From positions 1-35,073 of the forward strand of contig JACQAP010000002.1 in assembly GCA_016194905.1 (NCBI GenBank): DNA of 35,073 nucleotides, in the 5' to 3' direction. The DNA is from Betaproteobacteria bacterium (lineage in GTDB: Bacteria > Pseudomonadota > Gammaproteobacteria > Burkholderiales > JACQAP01). Below the pieces are notes generated by a model. It saw only the letters and a list, made by a program, of their open reading frames with translations, was not told where the DNA came from and searched no databases. Below, in pieces: positions 16,307 to 26,831 of this stretch (positions within the stretch are counted from its first letter, which is position 1; each line of letters starts with the position of its first letter). Both the position numbers and the translations under genes were made by a program.

Positions 16307-17605
16307 TCAGCGTTTTTCGATGGGCAACACATCGCGCTTGGCGGCACCGGTGTAGAGCTGCCTGGGCCGGCCTATCTTCTGCTCCGGATCGGCGATCATC
16401 TCGTTCCACTGCGCGATCCAGCCCACCGTGCGCGCCAGAGCGAAAATACACGTGAACATCGACACCGGGATGCCCAGCGCGCGCTGCACGATGCCCGAGT
16501 AGAAATCCACGTTGGGATAGAGTTTACGGCTTACGAAGTAATCGTCTTCGAGCGCAATTTTTTCCAGCGCCATCGCCAGCTTGAACAAGCGGTCGTTCTG
16601 CAAGCCGAGTTCGTTGAGCACTTCGTAGCAGGTCTCGCGCATCAGCTTGGCGCGCGGATCGTAATTCTTGTAAACCCGGTGACCGAAGCCCATCAGCTTC
16701 ACGCCAGAATTCTTGTCTTTCGCCTTCGTAATGAACTCGCCGATCTTGGAAACATCGCCGATCTGTTCGAGCATGTTGAGTGCGGCCTCGTTGGCGCCGC
16801 CGTGGGCCGGCCCCCACAGGCAGGCGATTCCCGCGGCAATGCAGGCAAACGGATTGGCTCCTGATGAACCGGCCAGTCGAACGGTAGACGTCGAGGCATT
16901 CTGCTCATGGTCCGCATGCAGGATGAAGATCCGGTCCAGCGCGCGTACCAGCACATCGTTCACTTTGTAATCTTCCGCGGGCACGGCAAACATCATGCGC
17001 ATAAAATTAGCCGAATACGAAAGGGAATTCAGCGGATACACGAAAGGCTGGCCCATCGTATATTTGTACGCCATCGCCGTGATCGTCGGCATTTTTGCGA
17101 TCAGGCGGAATGCCGAAATGTCGCGGTGCGCCGGGTTATTCAGATCCAGCGAGTCGTGATAGAACGCGGACAATGCGCCGACGGTGCCAACCATTACCGC
17201 CATCGGATGCGCATCGCGCCGGAAGCCCCGGAAGAAATTGTTGAGCTGGTCGTGAACCATCGTGTGGCGCGTGACGGTGGTGACGAATTGCGTCTTCTGC
17301 TCCTTGTTCGGCAACTCGCCGGTCAGCAGCAGGTAGCAGACTTCCAGAAAATCGCAATGCTGCGCCAATTGCTCGATCGGATAGCCGCGGTAGAGCAACA
17401 CGCCGGCGTCGCCGTCGATGTAGGTGATCGCGGAACGGCAACTGGCAGTCGAGAGAAATCCAGGGTCATACGTGAATTTTCCGGTCTTGCCGAGCAGCGT
17501 CCGGATATCGACCACTTCGGGCCCGATTGAGCCGCCGATAACGGGGAACTCGACGGGCTGCGTACCGTCGTTGAACGAGATTGTTGCGGTGCGCTGCCTT
17601 TCCAT
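16307..17605 (-). CDS. gltA: Citrate synthase
   Basis: I take the ATG at 17605 (432 residues), preceded by GAGGGG, because the alignment of ...[20 protein letters not shown] with known type II enzymes begins there. The open frame extends 18 codons further to a TTG at 17659, and an internal ATG at 17629 has no ribosome binding site. Catalytic segments are present: the first histidine in GPAHGGANE, the second in [14 protein letters not shown] and the aspartate in YPNVDFYSG. It condenses oxaloacetate with acetyl-CoA. The length and the long N-terminal domain mark the hexameric, NADH-sensitive type of Gram-negative bacteria (family inference). It follows sdhE by 86 bases. Confidence 0.95.
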   Translation of the reverse strand: MERQRTATISFNDGTQPVEFPVIGGSIGPEVVDIRTLLGKTGKFTYDPGFLSTASCRSAITYIDGDAGVLLYRGYPIEQLAQHCDFLEVCYLLLTGELPNKEQKTQFVTTVTRHTMVHDQLNNFFRGFRRDAHPMAVMVGTVGALSAFYHDSLDLNNPAHRDISAFRLIAKMPTITAMAYKYTMGQPFVYPLNSLSYSANFMRMMFAVPAEDYKVNDVLVRALDRIFILHADHEQNASTSTVRLAGSSGANPFACIAAGIACLWGPAHGGANEAALNMLEQIGDVSKIGEFITKAKDKNSGVKLMGFGHRVYKNYDPRAKLMRETCYEVLNELGLQNDRLFKLAMALEKIALEDDYFVSRKLYPNVDFYSGIVQRALGIPVSMFTCIFALARTVGWIAQWNEMIADPEQKIGRPRQLYTGAAKRDVLPIEKR

Positions 17606-17691
17606 GTCCCCGCTCGCTTTCCAACCCATTAAAGTCTTAAGTTTAACAGCTTCTTGCAACCCGGAAATATCTGGATGCGGTGCAATAAAAA

Positions 17692-17919
17692 TTATTCAAA
17701 TAATTTGATGATTTGTGTCGCTTCCGCATCCGGCGGCGTCATTTTTCCGGTTACAAAATCCCACAAATCGTGGTCCGGATAGTCGAGTAGTCGTTTGAAT
17801 GCCGCAAGCCTGGCGGGTGACAAATTTTCTAAATGACGGTCCAGGAATTTTGCCAGAACCAGGTCCAACTCCAGCAATCCGCGCCGGCATTGCCAGCGGA
17901 TCCGGTCGGCTTCGGACAT
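17692..17919 (-). CDS. sdhE: Succinate dehydrogenase assembly factor SdhE (FAD assembly)
   Basis: 75 residues, the normal size for this all-helical family. The signature [15 protein letters not shown] contains the RRG motif required for covalent attachment of FAD to SdhA, and [13 protein letters not shown] is the second conserved block. It begins seven bases after the sdhB stop, as expected for an assembly factor co-expressed with its client. Older names are YgfY and DUF339. The alternative frame in the same DNA (17696-17890) has no family features. Confidence 0.94.
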   Translation of the reverse strand: MSEADRIRWQCRRGLLELDLVLAKFLDRHLENLSPARLAAFKRLLDYPDHDLWDFVTGKMTPPDAEATQIIKLFE

Positions 17920-17926
17920 TGCGCAG

Positions 17927-18622
17927 TTACACCGCCCGCTTGACCATCAAGTCCTTGATCTTGCCGATCGCACGCGTCGGATTCAGCCCCTTGGGGCAGA
18001 CATCGACGCAGTTCATGATCGAGTGACAGCGGAACAGCCGGTAAGGATCTTCGAGGTTGTCGAGGCGTTCACTGGTGGCCTCGTCGCGACTGTCGGCGAG
18101 AAAACGATAAGCCTGCAGCAGGCCGGCCGGGCCGACGAACTTGTCGGGATTCCACCAGAACGACGGGCAGGCGGTCGAACAGCAAGCGCACAGGATGCAT
18201 TCGTACAGCCCATCGAGTTCTTCGCGTTCGGCGGGTGACTGCAGCCTTTCCTTTTCCGGCGACGGCTGATTGTTGACCAAATAAGGCTTCACCGAGTGGT
18301 ACTGCTTGAAAAACTGCGTCATGTCCACGATCAGATCACGGATTACCGGCAATCCCGGCAGCGGCCGCAGTTCCACCGGCTCCTTCAGGTCACTTAGCCG
18401 TGTGATGCAGGCCAGGCCGTTCTTGCCGTTGATGTTCATGGCGTCCGAGCCGCACACCCCTTCGCGGCATGACCGGCGCAGGGACAGCGAGTCGTCTATC
18501 GACTTGATGCGGATCAGCGCGTCGAGGAGCATGCGGTCGGTCGACTGCATCGCGACGTCGTAGTCCCGCATGGTCGGCGCCGCGTCCTTGTCCGGATCGT
18601 AACGGTAAATTCTGAATTTCAT
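17927..18622 (-). CDS. sdhB: Succinate dehydrogenase iron-sulfur subunit
   Basis: 231 residues. The N-terminal ferredoxin domain has C52, C57 and C72 with aspartate at position 60 in place of the third cysteine (SCREGVCGSD), exactly as in E. coli SdhB. The C-terminal domain binds the other two clusters through CILCACCSTACP (C142, C145, C148, C152) and CHSIMNCVDVCPKGLNP (C199, C205, C209). It carries electrons from the SdhA flavin to the quinone site formed with SdhC and SdhD. The gene starts 92 bases after sdhA; no signal was recognised in that gap. Confidence 0.97.
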   Translation of the reverse strand: MKFRIYRYDPDKDAAPTMRDYDVAMQSTDRMLLDALIRIKSIDDSLSLRRSCREGVCGSDAMNINGKNGLACITRLSDLKEPVELRPLPGLPVIRDLIVDMTQFFKQYHSVKPYLVNNQPSPEKERLQSPAEREELDGLYECILCACCSTACPSFWWNPDKFVGPAGLLQAYRFLADSRDEATSERLDNLEDPYRLFRCHSIMNCVDVCPKGLNPTRAIGKIKDLMVKRAV

Positions 18623-18714
18623 ACTGTCTCCATGAAATCATGGACCGGAATTGAGGCATATAGCGGCGAAACCGCACTGTTTCTTTATTTCCGGCCTGCA
18701 AAGCCCTGCTTCTT

Positions 18715-20481
18715 TCAATACGTTCTCACCTTCGGCTCGACGGTCTGCGTAGTCAGCGGGGTCATGTGCACGGGCTTGTAGTCCAGCCGGCTTCCGTCCT
18801 TGTACCAGAGCGTATGCTTGAGCCAGTTCGCATCGTCGCGCCGATGATGGTCGGCGCGATCGTGGGCCCCGCGACTTTCCTTGCGTGCCTCTGCGGACAC
18901 CAAGGTTGCCACCGCGACTTCGATGAGATTGTCGAGTTCCAGCGCTTCCACCCGAGCGGTATTGAATACCTTGCTCTTGTCACGGATCGCAGTGCGCCGG
19001 GCGCGTTCGGCGGTCTCCTTGATCTTCTTCACGCCGTCGACAAGCATGTCGGGAAAACGAAACACGCCGCAATGCGCCTGCATGACGCGTCGCATCTCGC
19101 CGCCCACTTCGTGGACGCTCTCGCCGCCCTGCTGGCCGTCGAGCCTGGACAGCCGCGCGGACGTGCTGTCGGCGGCGTCCTTGGGCAGGTCCTTGTGTCC
19201 GGGATTTTCTTTCAGGAAACGGGTCATCGTGTCGCCCGAGGCCTTGCCGAATACCAATAGGTCGGTCAGCGAATTCGTTCCGAGCCGGTTGGCGCCATGT
19301 ACCGAGGCACAGGCGCACTCGCCTGCCGCATAAAAACCGGCCACGACAGCTTCGGGGTTCCCTGCTTGCGGGACCACCACCTCGCCGCGATAGTTGGTCG
19401 GGATGCCACCCATCTGATAGTGACAAGTGGGCACGACCGGGATCGGATCCTTTACCGGATCGACGTTGGCGAATTTTTTCGCGATCTCGCGGATGCCCGG
19501 CAGCTTGTCCTCGATCAGATCGACGCCGAGATGATCGAGCTTGAGGAGCACATAGTCCCCTTCAGGCCCGCAGCCGCGGCCTTCCTTGATTTCGGTTGCC
19601 ATCGCCCGCGACACCACATCGCGACTTGCCAGGTCCTTGGCGTTGGGCGCATAGCGTTCCATGAAACGCTCGCCATTCTTGTTCAGCAGGTAACCGCCTT
19701 CGCCGCGCACACCTTCGGTAATCAGTACACCGGCGCCGGCCACGCCAGTCGGATGGAACTGCCAGAACTCCATGTCCTCGAGCGGGATACCGGCACGTGC
19801 CGCCATGCCAAGGCCGTCGCCGGTATTGATGAACGCATTCGTGCTCGCAGAATAGATCCTCCCCGCTCCACCCGTGGCGAACAACACCGCGCGTGCGTGC
19901 AATATCGAGACCTCGCCGGTCTCCATTTCCATCGCAGTCACGCCGAGCACTTGTCCGGACGCATCGCGTACCAGATCGAGCGCCATCCATTCCACAAAAA
20001 AAAGCGTGTTCGCGCGGACGTTGCGTTGATAAAGCGTATGCAGCATCGCGTGCCCGGTGCGGTCCGCGGCGCAACATGAACGCTGCACTGCCGGCCCGGC
20101 GCCGAAATTCCGCATGTGGCCGCCGAACGGCCGTTGATAAACCGACCCATCCGCGTTGCGGTCGAACGGCATGCCGAAATGCTCGAGCTCGATCACGACT
20201 TTGGGTGCTTCGCGGCAGAGAAACTCGATGGCGTCCTGATCGCCGAGCCAGTCCGACCCCTTGACGGTGTCGTACATGTGCCACATCCAGCTGTCTTCGC
20301 CCATGTTGCCGAGCGCTGCGCCGATGCCACCCTGTGCGGCGACGGTGTGCGACCTGGTGGGAAACACTTTCGACAACACGGCGACCTTGAAACCCGCCTC
20401 GGCGAGTTGCAGGGACGCGCGCATGCCGGCGCCGCCGGCGCCTACGATGACCGCATCGAATTTTCTGACCGGGATGGCCAT
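18715..20481 (-). CDS. sdhA: Succinate dehydrogenase flavoprotein subunit
   Basis: 588 residues, the same as E. coli SdhA. The Rossmann motif [18 protein letters not shown] opens the protein, and H45 in [11 protein letters not shown] is the residue expected to carry covalent FAD. Substrate and catalytic blocks are [28 protein letters not shown], the [12 protein letters not shown] segment and [22 protein letters not shown]. The C-terminal domain ends with the [19 protein letters not shown] tail. It oxidises succinate to fumarate on the cytoplasmic face. It begins three bases after the sdhD stop, so expression with the membrane subunits is tightly coupled. Confidence 0.97.
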   Translation of the reverse strand: MAIPVRKFDAVIVGAGGAGMRASLQLAEAGFKVAVLSKVFPTRSHTVAAQGGIGAALGNMGEDSWMWHMYDTVKGSDWLGDQDAIEFLCREAPKVVIELEHFGMPFDRNADGSVYQRPFGGHMRNFGAGPAVQRSCCAADRTGHAMLHTLYQRNVRANTLFFVEWMALDLVRDASGQVLGVTAMEMETGEVSILHARAVLFATGGAGRIYSASTNAFINTGDGLGMAARAGIPLEDMEFWQFHPTGVAGAGVLITEGVRGEGGYLLNKNGERFMERYAPNAKDLASRDVVSRAMATEIKEGRGCGPEGDYVLLKLDHLGVDLIEDKLPGIREIAKKFANVDPVKDPIPVVPTCHYQMGGIPTNYRGEVVVPQAGNPEAVVAGFYAAGECACASVHGANRLGTNSLTDLLVFGKASGDTMTRFLKENPGHKDLPKDAADSTSARLSRLDGQQGGESVHEVGGEMRRVMQAHCGVFRFPDMLVDGVKKIKETAERARRTAIRDKSKVFNTARVEALELDNLIEVAVATLVSAEARKESRGAHDRADHHRRDDANWLKHTLWYKDGSRLDYKPVHMTPLTTQTVEPKVRTY

Positions 20482-20484
20482 GTG

Positions 20485-20832
20485 TCAGAGACTCCAGAGG
20501 ATTTGAACAGCCCAGACGGCATAGCCGACCAAAACCAGCACGACTGTGACCTCCAGACCGAGGCGCACGCCAGTGGGTTTGACGTAATCCATCAGAATGT
20601 CGCGCACGCCTATCCATGCGTGCCAGAACAGGCTGATGAAGAAGACGAAGGTCGCAATCCGCATCAGCTGATTCCTGAACAGCGAGCGCCATTCCTCGTA
20701 GTCTTGCGGCGGAGTAGTCAGCAGGATGCCGACGACGACGATTACATATGCAGCCATGACCAGCGCGGTGACACGCTGCGCCAGCCAGTCTTTCAGCCCG
20801 TAGTGGGCACCGGTGACCATGCGTTTCACCAC
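20485..20832 (-). CDS. sdhD: Succinate dehydrogenase membrane anchor subunit
   Basis: 115 residues if it starts at GTG 20832, the same length as E. coli SdhD. That start gives VVKRMVTGAHYGLKDWLAQR, matching the usual betaproteobacterial beginning; GTG 20829 and ATG 20820 are alternatives. The frame continues far upstream into sdhC and gntR without meaning. Three hydrophobic helices are visible, and HAWIGVRDILMDYVKP contains the expected heme b ligand and the conserved aspartate-tyrosine near the quinone site. It overlaps sdhC by 7 bases at the chosen start. Confidence 0.9.
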   Translation of the reverse strand: MVKRMVTGAHYGLKDWLAQRVTALVMAAYVIVVVGILLTTPPQDYEEWRSLFRNQLMRIATFVFFISLFWHAWIGVRDILMDYVKPTGVRLGLEVTVVLVLVGYAVWAVQILWSL

Positions 20833-21203
20833 AGCCGCATCCCCAGGATCGCGGTAAGCAACAGACTGACAATCAGTACAGCCCAACTCATTGCGCGCGT
20901 TGCCCCGAGATCGCTCGCGACATGTACGTCCAGCAGAAGAAAGCGCAGCCCGGCGAAAAAGTGGTGCAGGAACGCCCACAGCATGCCGATCAGGAACAGC
21001 TTGACCAGCCAATGGCCCGTGAGCGCCGCGAAATGGGCGTGACTTTCGGGCGATTGCAGGCTTTCCTGCAGCAGATACAGCAGTGCCCAGGCGAATACGA
21101 ACAATACGGTGCCGCTGATGCGATGAAGAATGGATACCAGGCCGGGCAACGGCAGCCGGATTCTGAACAAGTCGAGGTATTTCGGACGCTGGCTGGTAAT
21201 CAT
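20826..21203 (-). CDS. sdhC: Succinate dehydrogenase cytochrome b556 subunit
   Basis: 125 residues from the ATG at 21203 (MITSQRPKYLDLFRIRLPLP). A TTG at 21230 would add nine residues and overlap gntR, and is less likely. Three transmembrane helices are visible, at about 22-45, 64-85 and 104-124. SILHRISG is the conserved SdhC signature next to the quinone site, and LHHFFAGLRFLLLD supplies the histidines for heme b. It starts 23 bases after gntR, so both can be on one transcript. Confidence 0.93.
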   Translation of the reverse strand: MITSQRPKYLDLFRIRLPLPGLVSILHRISGTVLFVFAWALLYLLQESLQSPESHAHFAALTGHWLVKLFLIGMLWAFLHHFFAGLRFLLLDVHVASDLGATRAMSWAVLIVSLLLTAILGMRLW

Positions 21204-21226
21204 CGAAGGTTCCGGAAAAGCGGCGT

Positions 21227-21967
21227 TCAAACGATGCGGTTACGGTAGTGATGCTCTCTGGTACTGCAGTAACTGCGGCGCAGTTCAACTGCCTTGTCGG
21301 CGTAAGTATAGGCTACGCGCTCGATGACCAGCAGCGGCGTTCCTTCGGACACGCCGAGATGTCCGGCCGCGGCACGCTCGGCGGCCAGCGCCTTGATCTG
21401 CTCTTCGACGTGGAGGATGCGCACGTCGAACTCGGTCTCGTACATGCTGTACAACATGCAGTGATGCCGTTCGATGGTCTCGGCCGACAACCCCTTGAAG
21501 CGCGTAGCCGGCAAGCGGATTTCCTCGTAGATCGTCTTCCTGGCGGAAATGGACATCACCCGGGTAATCAGAAAAGCGCCGGCCCCGGCTGCCAGCCCGA
21601 GTTTTTTCCCGGCAGCGGCATCGAGTTTCACCTTGCGGCAATCGAGCAGCGTGGCGGCGAGTTCATCGAGCGCGCCGCGATCCGGCGTGATGCGCAGATA
21701 GGGAAATTTGCTGCGCTCTTCGGAATGCGAAGCGACAAAAGTGCCTTTGCCCTGCTGACGGACCAGCAGATTCTGGTCGGCGAGTTCCCCGATGGCCTTG
21801 CGCACCGTGCCCTGGCTTACGCTGAAGCGGCTGGCGAGCTCGATTTCGCTCGGAATCAAATCGCCCGGACGCCATTCTCCGGATACCAGGCTCTGGGTGA
21901 TCAGAGTCTTGATCTGCCGGTAAAGCGGCTGGAATGCGGGCGCGGTAACGCTGGCGATGGTCTTCAT
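21227..21967 (-). CDS. GntR-family transcriptional regulator with UTRA domain (HutC subfamily)
   Basis: 246 residues. A winged helix-turn-helix covers about 12-80 (PLYRQIKTLI, PGDLIPSEIELASRFSVSQGTVRKAIGELADQNLLVRQQGKGTFVA), all typical GntR blocks. The UTRA effector domain follows at about 95-240, with YEEIRLPATRFKGL and LHVEEQIKALAAERAAAGHLGVSEGTPLLVIERVAYTY. It is the first gene of the minus arm, reads straight into sdhC and faces mdh across 231 bases, so it very likely controls both arms. The effector is unknown; a TCA or propionate intermediate would fit. Its own promoter overlaps the dyad at 22021-22041, suggesting autoregulation. Confidence 0.92.
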   Translation of the reverse strand: MKTIASVTAPAFQPLYRQIKTLITQSLVSGEWRPGDLIPSEIELASRFSVSQGTVRKAIGELADQNLLVRQQGKGTFVASHSEERSKFPYLRITPDRGALDELAATLLDCRKVKLDAAAGKKLGLAAGAGAFLITRVMSISARKTIYEEIRLPATRFKGLSAETIERHHCMLYSMYETEFDVRILHVEEQIKALAAERAAAGHLGVSEGTPLLVIERVAYTYADKAVELRRSYCSTREHHYRNRIV

Positions 21968-22020
21968 GTCGCAGAGGGATTTTTAGCACATAGTCGGCGC
22001 CGTCGTCCACGAAAACAGAT

Positions 22021-22041
22021 GTCTTTTATAAGATACAAGAC
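22021..22041. promoter_or_regulatory. Candidate GntR operator
   Basis: TCTTTTATAAGA (22022-22033) is a dyad of the form TCTT-N4-AAGA, and GTCTT at 22021-22025 forms a second, wider dyad with AAGAC at 22037-22041. Two overlapping dyads with A/T-rich centres, next to a GntR gene, fit an operator for that family. It lies just upstream of the mdh -35 box and over the putative -10 of the opposite promoter. Binding is inferred. Confidence 0.55.
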
Positions 22042-22058
22042 CTGTTTGACACCGGCAA
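22030..22058 (-). promoter_or_regulatory. Candidate promoter for gntR-sdh (minus strand)
   Basis: Read on the minus strand, TTGCCG (22058-22053) and TATCTT (22035-22030) are separated by 17 bases. The match to sigma-70 is moderate. The start point would fall near 22024, giving a leader of about 56 bases before gntR. The -10 lies within the candidate operator, and the -35 overlaps the mdh promoter. Confidence 0.4.
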
Positions 22059-22075
22059 ACCCGCTTCGTTATGAT
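22046..22075 (+). promoter_or_regulatory. Sigma-70 promoter for mdh-prp arm
   Basis: A consensus -35 box TTGACA (22046-22051) and a -10 box TATGAT (22070-22075) are 18 bases apart. Transcription would start near 22082 and leave a leader of about 117 bases before mdh. The candidate GntR site ends five bases upstream of the -35. Confidence 0.7.
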
Positions 22076-22198
22076 GTTTGGCGATTCCCAGACCGCCGGA
22101 ACAATGTGCCGAACTCGCGAATCGGCCGGCGCGAACGGATCAGATCAGATTCGAATTCCAAATAATCGCCAGTTCATCGCACGCAGGAGCCCCTCTTG

Positions 22199-23185
22199 AT
22201 GAAAACACCCCTCCGAGTCGCAGTCACCGGCGCCGCCGGCCAGATCGGCTACAGCCTGCTGTTCCGCATTGCCAGCGGAGAAATGCTGGGCAAGGATCAG
22301 CCGGTCATCCTGCAGATGCTGGAAATACCGGATGAAAAGGTGCAGGCCGCGCTCAAAGGCGTGATGATGGAACTGGACGACTGTGCGTTCCCGCTGCTTG
22401 CGGGCATGACCACTGCCTCCGACCCGAAAGTCGCCTTTCGCGATATCGACGTCGCCCTGCTGGTCGGCGCCCGCCCCCGCTCGAAAGGCATGGAGCGCAA
22501 GGATCTGCTCGAAGCCAATGGCGCCATCTTTACCGGCCAGGGACGCGCGCTCGACGAAGTGGCGAAGCGCACCGCGAAGATTCTGGTGGTCGGCAACCCT
22601 GCCAACACCAATGCCTACATCGCAATGAAGAGCGCGCCCGGGCTGCCACGCGAAAATTTCACCGCGATGCTGCGTCTGGACCACAATCGCGCGCTGTCCC
22701 AGCTCGCGTCCAAAACCGGCAAGCCGGTCGACTCGATAGACAGGCTGATCGTCTGGGGCAATCACTCGCCGACCATGTATCCGGACTACCGTTTCGCCAC
22801 CATCGGCGGCCAGCCTGCGCCGAAGGTCGTCAATGACGAAACCTGGTACCGCGATGTGTTCATTCCAACCGTCGGCAAACGCGGTGCCGCGATCATCGAA
22901 GCACGCGGATTGTCGTCCGCCGCATCGGCGGCCAACGCCGCCATCGATCACGTGCGCGACTGGGTCATGGGCACGAACGGCAAATGGGTCACAATGGGAT
23001 TCGCCTCCGACGGCTCTTATGGCATTCCGGAAGGCGTGATGTATGGTTTCCCCGTCACTTGTTCAGGCGGCAAATACCAGATGATCAAAGGCCTCGAGAT
23101 CGATCCTTTCAGCCGCTCGAAAATGGACGCCACGCTCAAGGAGCTGGAAGAAGAGCGCGACGCGATCAAGCATCTGCTGAAATGA
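22199..23185 (+). CDS. mdh: Malate dehydrogenase
   Basis: 328 residues from the ATG at 22199, with AGGAG nine bases upstream; a TTG one codon earlier is in frame but less likely. The nucleotide-binding motif is [34 protein letters not shown] provides the mobile substrate-binding loop arginine, [12 protein letters not shown] holds the catalytic aspartate, and [12 protein letters not shown] the catalytic histidine. These match the type of MDH found in betaproteobacteria and related to plant chloroplast enzymes, not the E. coli type. It oxidises malate to oxaloacetate, completing the route from succinate in this locus. First gene of the plus arm. Confidence 0.96.
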   Translation: MKTPLRVAVTGAAGQIGYSLLFRIASGEMLGKDQPVILQMLEIPDEKVQAALKGVMMELDDCAFPLLAGMTTASDPKVAFRDIDVALLVGARPRSKGMERKDLLEANGAIFTGQGRALDEVAKRTAKILVVGNPANTNAYIAMKSAPGLPRENFTAMLRLDHNRALSQLASKTGKPVDSIDRLIVWGNHSPTMYPDYRFATIGGQPAPKVVNDETWYRDVFIPTVGKRGAAIIEARGLSSAASAANAAIDHVRDWVMGTNGKWVTMGFASDGSYGIPEGVMYGFPVTCSGGKYQMIKGLEIDPFSRSKMDATLKELEEERDAIKHLLK

Positions 23186-23263
23186 AATAGATTTGCTCGT
23201 CGCATCTCGGCGCCGTCCGGGCAGGGCCGACGCAGCATGAACCATCCCGAGGGACATCACAGC

Positions 23264-24148
23264 ATGCAAACCAGTGCAGGACAGAAATTCCGGGGCGCCG
23301 TCGCCAGCGAAAAGCCCCTGCAGGTGATCGGCGCGATCAACGCCTACACCGCGCGCATGGCCGAGGCGACCGGCTTCAAGGCGCTTTATCTTTCCGGCGG
23401 TGGCGTGGCCGCCAACTCGCTGGGCATGCCCGATCTCGGCATCAGCACCCTGGAAGACGTGCTGACCGATGTGAGTCGCATCACCGAAGTCACTGCGCTG
23501 CCGCTGCTGGTCGACATCGATACCGGCTGGGGTAGCGCATTCAACATTGCGCGTACGGTCCGTTCGATGATCAAGGCCGGCGCCGGCGCCGTGCACCTGG
23601 AAGACCAGGTCGGCGCCAAGCGTTGCGGCCACCGCCCCGGCAAGGAAGTCGTCAGCAAGGAAGAAATGGTCGACCGGGTCAAGGCCGCGGTCGACGCACG
23701 CACCGATCCGGAATTCGTCATCATGGCCCGCACCGATGCGCTGGCGGTCGAAGGCCTGGATGCGGCGATCGAACGCGCCTGCGCCTATGTCGAAGCCGGT
23801 GCCGACATGATTTTTCCGGAAGCCATGACCGAGTTGGCGATGTACAAAAAATTCAAGAGCGCGGTGATAGTCCCGATCCTCGCCAATATCACCGAGTTTG
23901 GACATACGCCGCTGTTCACGACGTCCGAGCTCGGCTCGGTGGACGTCGACATCGTGCTTTACTGTTGCTCGGCCTACCGTGCGATGAACGCCGCGGCGCT
24001 GAAGGTGTATCAGACCATCCGCTCGGAAGGCACGCAGAAGAACCTGATTCCGATGATGCAAACGCGCGCCGATCTGTACAGGTATCTCGGCTATCACGAT
24101 TACGAAAACAAGCTCGACGAACTGTTCGCGAAGGGAAAACAAAAATGA
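23264..24148 (+). CDS. prpB: 2-methylisocitrate lyase
   Basis: 294 residues from the ATG at 23264, preceded by GAGGGA at nine bases. An in-frame ATG at 23237 would add nine residues but has a poorer ribosome binding site. Isocitrate-lyase superfamily blocks are clear: [20 protein letters not shown], the [10 protein letters not shown] metal-binding segment and the KRCGH motif with catalytic C121. The lyase cleaves 2-methylisocitrate to pyruvate and succinate, the exit step of the methylcitrate cycle. Its stop overlaps the prpC start (ATGA), so the two are translationally coupled. The KRCGH motif, size and neighbours identify PrpB rather than isocitrate lyase. Confidence 0.95.
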   Translation: MQTSAGQKFRGAVASEKPLQVIGAINAYTARMAEATGFKALYLSGGGVAANSLGMPDLGISTLEDVLTDVSRITEVTALPLLVDIDTGWGSAFNIARTVRSMIKAGAGAVHLEDQVGAKRCGHRPGKEVVSKEEMVDRVKAAVDARTDPEFVIMARTDALAVEGLDAAIERACAYVEAGADMIFPEAMTELAMYKKFKSAVIVPILANITEFGHTPLFTTSELGSVDVDIVLYCCSAYRAMNAAALKVYQTIRSEGTQKNLIPMMQTRADLYRYLGYHDYENKLDELFAKGKQK

Positions 24149-25299
24149 GCGAAGCCGCGGCAATGACGCCGAAACCCAAGAAATCCGTCGCCTTGTCCGG
24201 CGTTACCGCCGGCAACACCGCGTTGTGCACGGTCGGCCTCGCCGGCAACGACCTTCACTATCGCGGTTACGACATCCTGGATTTCGCGGAGGACGCCGAG
24301 TTCGAGGAGATCGCCTACCTCCTGGTTCACGGTAAACTGCCGGCCGTCGCCGAACTGGCCGGTTACAAACGCAAGCTCAAGGCGCTGCGCGGCCTGCCCG
24401 CGTCGGTCCAGGACATCCTGGAGTGCATCCCGGCGAATACGCATCCCATGGACGTCCTGCGAACCGGCTGTTCCGCGCTGGGCGCCGTGCTTCCGGAAAA
24501 TCAGGAGCACAAGCTCAGCGAGGCGCGCGACATCGCCGACCGGATGATGGCCAGCTTCGGTTCGATGCTGCTCTACTGGTATCACTTTTCGCATTCGGGG
24601 CGGCGCATCGAAGTCGAGACCGACGACGATTCGATCGGCGGCCATTTTCTGCACCTCCTGCACGGCAGGAAGGCGTCGGCGCCATGGGAGCGGGCGATGC
24701 ATACCTCGCTGATCCTCTACGCCGAACACGAGTTCAACGCGTCCACGTTCACGGCACGCGTCATCGCCGGCACGGGCTCCGACATGTATTCCGCGATCGG
24801 CGGCGCGATCGGAGCGCTCAAAGGTCCGAAGCACGGAGGCGCCAACGAGTTCGCCTTCGACACCATCGGGCGTTATGACAACCCGGACGATGCCGAAGCC
24901 GATATCGTCAGACGCGTTGCCGAGAAGCAGATCATCATCGGCTTCGGCCATCCGGTTTACACCACCGGCGACCCGCGCAACCAGGTGATCAAGGAAGTCG
25001 CGCGGCGGCTGTCCAGGGACGCGGGCGACATGAAACTCTTCGACATCTCGGAGCGCGTGGAACAGGTCATGTGGCGCGAGAAGAAGATGTTCCCGAACCT
25101 GGACTGGTACAGCGCCACCAGCTACCACATGATGGGGGTCCCGACTGCGATGTTCACGCCGATCTTCGTCGTCAGCCGTGCCTCAGGCTGGGCGGCGCAT
25201 GTCATCGAGCAGCGCCAGGACGGCAAGATCATCCGTCCCAGTGCCAACTACACGGGTCCCGAGAACCTGAAATGGGTTTCGATCGACAAGCGGAAGTGA
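24145..25299 (+). CDS. prpC: 2-methylcitrate synthase
   Basis: 384 residues from the ATG at 24145, overlapping prpB by four bases. The frame stays open back to 23623, but that part is a shadow of prpB. It is shorter than the gltA product and lacks the large N-terminal beta domain, as in PrpC and type I citrate synthases. Catalytic segments are [22 protein letters not shown] and [23 protein letters not shown] and HYRGYDILD near the start are typical of PrpC. It condenses propionyl-CoA with oxaloacetate. The operon context (prpB, prpD) makes methylcitrate the main product, though some citrate synthase activity is usual in the family. Confidence 0.94.
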   Translation: MSEAAAMTPKPKKSVALSGVTAGNTALCTVGLAGNDLHYRGYDILDFAEDAEFEEIAYLLVHGKLPAVAELAGYKRKLKALRGLPASVQDILECIPANTHPMDVLRTGCSALGAVLPENQEHKLSEARDIADRMMASFGSMLLYWYHFSHSGRRIEVETDDDSIGGHFLHLLHGRKASAPWERAMHTSLILYAEHEFNASTFTARVIAGTGSDMYSAIGGAIGALKGPKHGGANEFAFDTIGRYDNPDDAEADIVRRVAEKQIIIGFGHPVYTTGDPRNQVIKEVARRLSRDAGDMKLFDISERVEQVMWREKKMFPNLDWYSATSYHMMGVPTAMFTPIFVVSRASGWAAHVIEQRQDGKIIRPSANYTGPENLKWVSIDKRK

Positions 25300-25372
25300 C
25301 GGATCAAGCCTCATCGGAAAAGCGTCGTAATCACAAGCTGAATATCGAGCAAAACCAGGAACCCCAAGACTT

Positions 25373-26824
25373 ATGTCCGCCCATATCTCCAACGTCCGCC
25401 CGAAGCCCGATCAGGTTCTGGTCGACATCGTCGACTACGTCACCAAATACAAGATCGCCGGCAAGGAGGCGTACGAAACTGCGCGTTATTGCCTGATCGA
25501 TACGCTGGGTTGCGGTTTCGAGGCACTGGAGTATCCCGCCTGCACCAAACTGCTGGGTCCGGTGACCCAGGGTACGGTGGTGCCGAATGGTGCAAAGGTG
25601 CCCGGGACCTCGTTCCAGCTCGACCCGATCCAGGCAGCGTTCAACATCGGCGCGATGATCCGCTGGCTGGATTTCAACGACACCTTGCTTGCCGCCGAGT
25701 GGGGCCATCCTTCCGACAATCTTGGCGGCATTCTCGCCACCGCGGACTGGCTGTCGCGCAACGCTGTCGCCGCGGGCAAAAAGCCGCTGACCGTGCAGGA
25801 CGTGCTGACCGCGATGATCAAGGCGCACGAGATCCAGGGCTGCATTGCGCTGGAAAACAGTTTCAACAAGGTCGGGCTGGATCACGTCGTACTGGTCAAA
25901 GTTGCATCCACTGCAGTCGTAGCCGAAATGCTCGGCCTGACGCGCGACGAGATTATCAATGCCGTGTCGCTGGCGTGGGTGGACGGCCACAGCCTGCGTA
26001 CCTATCGCCATGCACCCAATACCGGTTCGCGCAAGAGCTGGGCTGCCGGGGACGCGACCAGCCGCGCGGTACGTCTGGCGCTGATCGCAAAGACCGGTGA
26101 AATGGGTTATCCGTCCGTACTGAGCGTGAAGACCTGGGGTTTCTACGACGTGCTGTTCAAAGGCAATGCCTTCAAGTTCCAGCGCCCCTACGGCAGCTAC
26201 GTAATGGAGAACGTGTTGTTCAAGATTTCCTTCCCGGCTGAGTTCCACTCGCAGACCGCGGTCGAAGCCGCGATGCAGATTCACAAGGAATTGCAGAAAC
26301 TCGGCAAGAATCCGGGGGACATCCGCAAGATCACCATTCGCACGCACGAAGCCTGCATCCGCATCATCGACAAGAAGGGCCCACTGAACAACCCGGCCGA
26401 CCGCGACCACTGCATCCAGTACATGGTGGCTGTGCCGATCCTGTTCGGCCGGCTGACCGCCGGCGACTACGAAGACGAGATCGCCAAGGATCGCCGCATC
26501 GACAAACTGCGCGACAAAATCGTCTGCGTCGAAGACAAGCAATTCACCAAGGACTATCACGATCCCGAAAAGCGCTCGATCGCCAACGCGCTGACGGTCG
26601 AGTTCGCCGACGACAAGAAACTGAAGGAAATCGTGGTCGAGTATCCGATCGGCCACAGACGCCGGCGCAAGGAAGGCATGCCGGTACTGGTGGAGAAGTT
26701 CAAGACCAACCTGGCGCGGCGCTTCCCGACCAGGCAACAGAAGGCGATCCTCGATTTGTGCCTCGATCCCAAAAAGCTGGCCGCGACACCGGTCAACGAG
26801 TTCGTCGACATGATGGTCATCTGA
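25373..26824 (+). CDS. prpD: 2-methylcitrate dehydratase
   Basis: 483 residues, the expected length for MmgE/PrpD proteins. Conserved blocks include [14 protein letters not shown] near the start, [24 protein letters not shown] with the active-site region, and [24 protein letters not shown]. The C-terminus carries HRDHCIQYM-like and GHRRRRKEG segments. It dehydrates 2-methylcitrate to 2-methyl-cis-aconitate without an iron-sulfur cluster. Many betaproteobacteria use the AcnD/PrpF pair instead, which I do not see here. The gene follows prpC by 73 bases. Confidence 0.94.
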   Translation: MSAHISNVRPKPDQVLVDIVDYVTKYKIAGKEAYETARYCLIDTLGCGFEALEYPACTKLLGPVTQGTVVPNGAKVPGTSFQLDPIQAAFNIGAMIRWLDFNDTLLAAEWGHPSDNLGGILATADWLSRNAVAAGKKPLTVQDVLTAMIKAHEIQGCIALENSFNKVGLDHVVLVKVASTAVVAEMLGLTRDEIINAVSLAWVDGHSLRTYRHAPNTGSRKSWAAGDATSRAVRLALIAKTGEMGYPSVLSVKTWGFYDVLFKGNAFKFQRPYGSYVMENVLFKISFPAEFHSQTAVEAAMQIHKELQKLGKNPGDIRKITIRTHEACIRIIDKKGPLNNPADRDHCIQYMVAVPILFGRLTAGDYEDEIAKDRRIDKLRDKIVCVEDKQFTKDYHDPEKRSIANALTVEFADDKKLKEIVVEYPIGHRRRRKEGMPVLVEKFKTNLARRFPTRQQKAILDLCLDPKKLAATPVNEFVDMMVI

Positions 26825-26831
26825 CCTTCCG

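Noticed and set aside
17606-17659. 18-codon N-terminal extension of citrate synthase from a TTG
   Set aside because: Known enzymes start at the chosen ATG, and neither the TTG nor the ATG at 17629 has a ribosome binding site.
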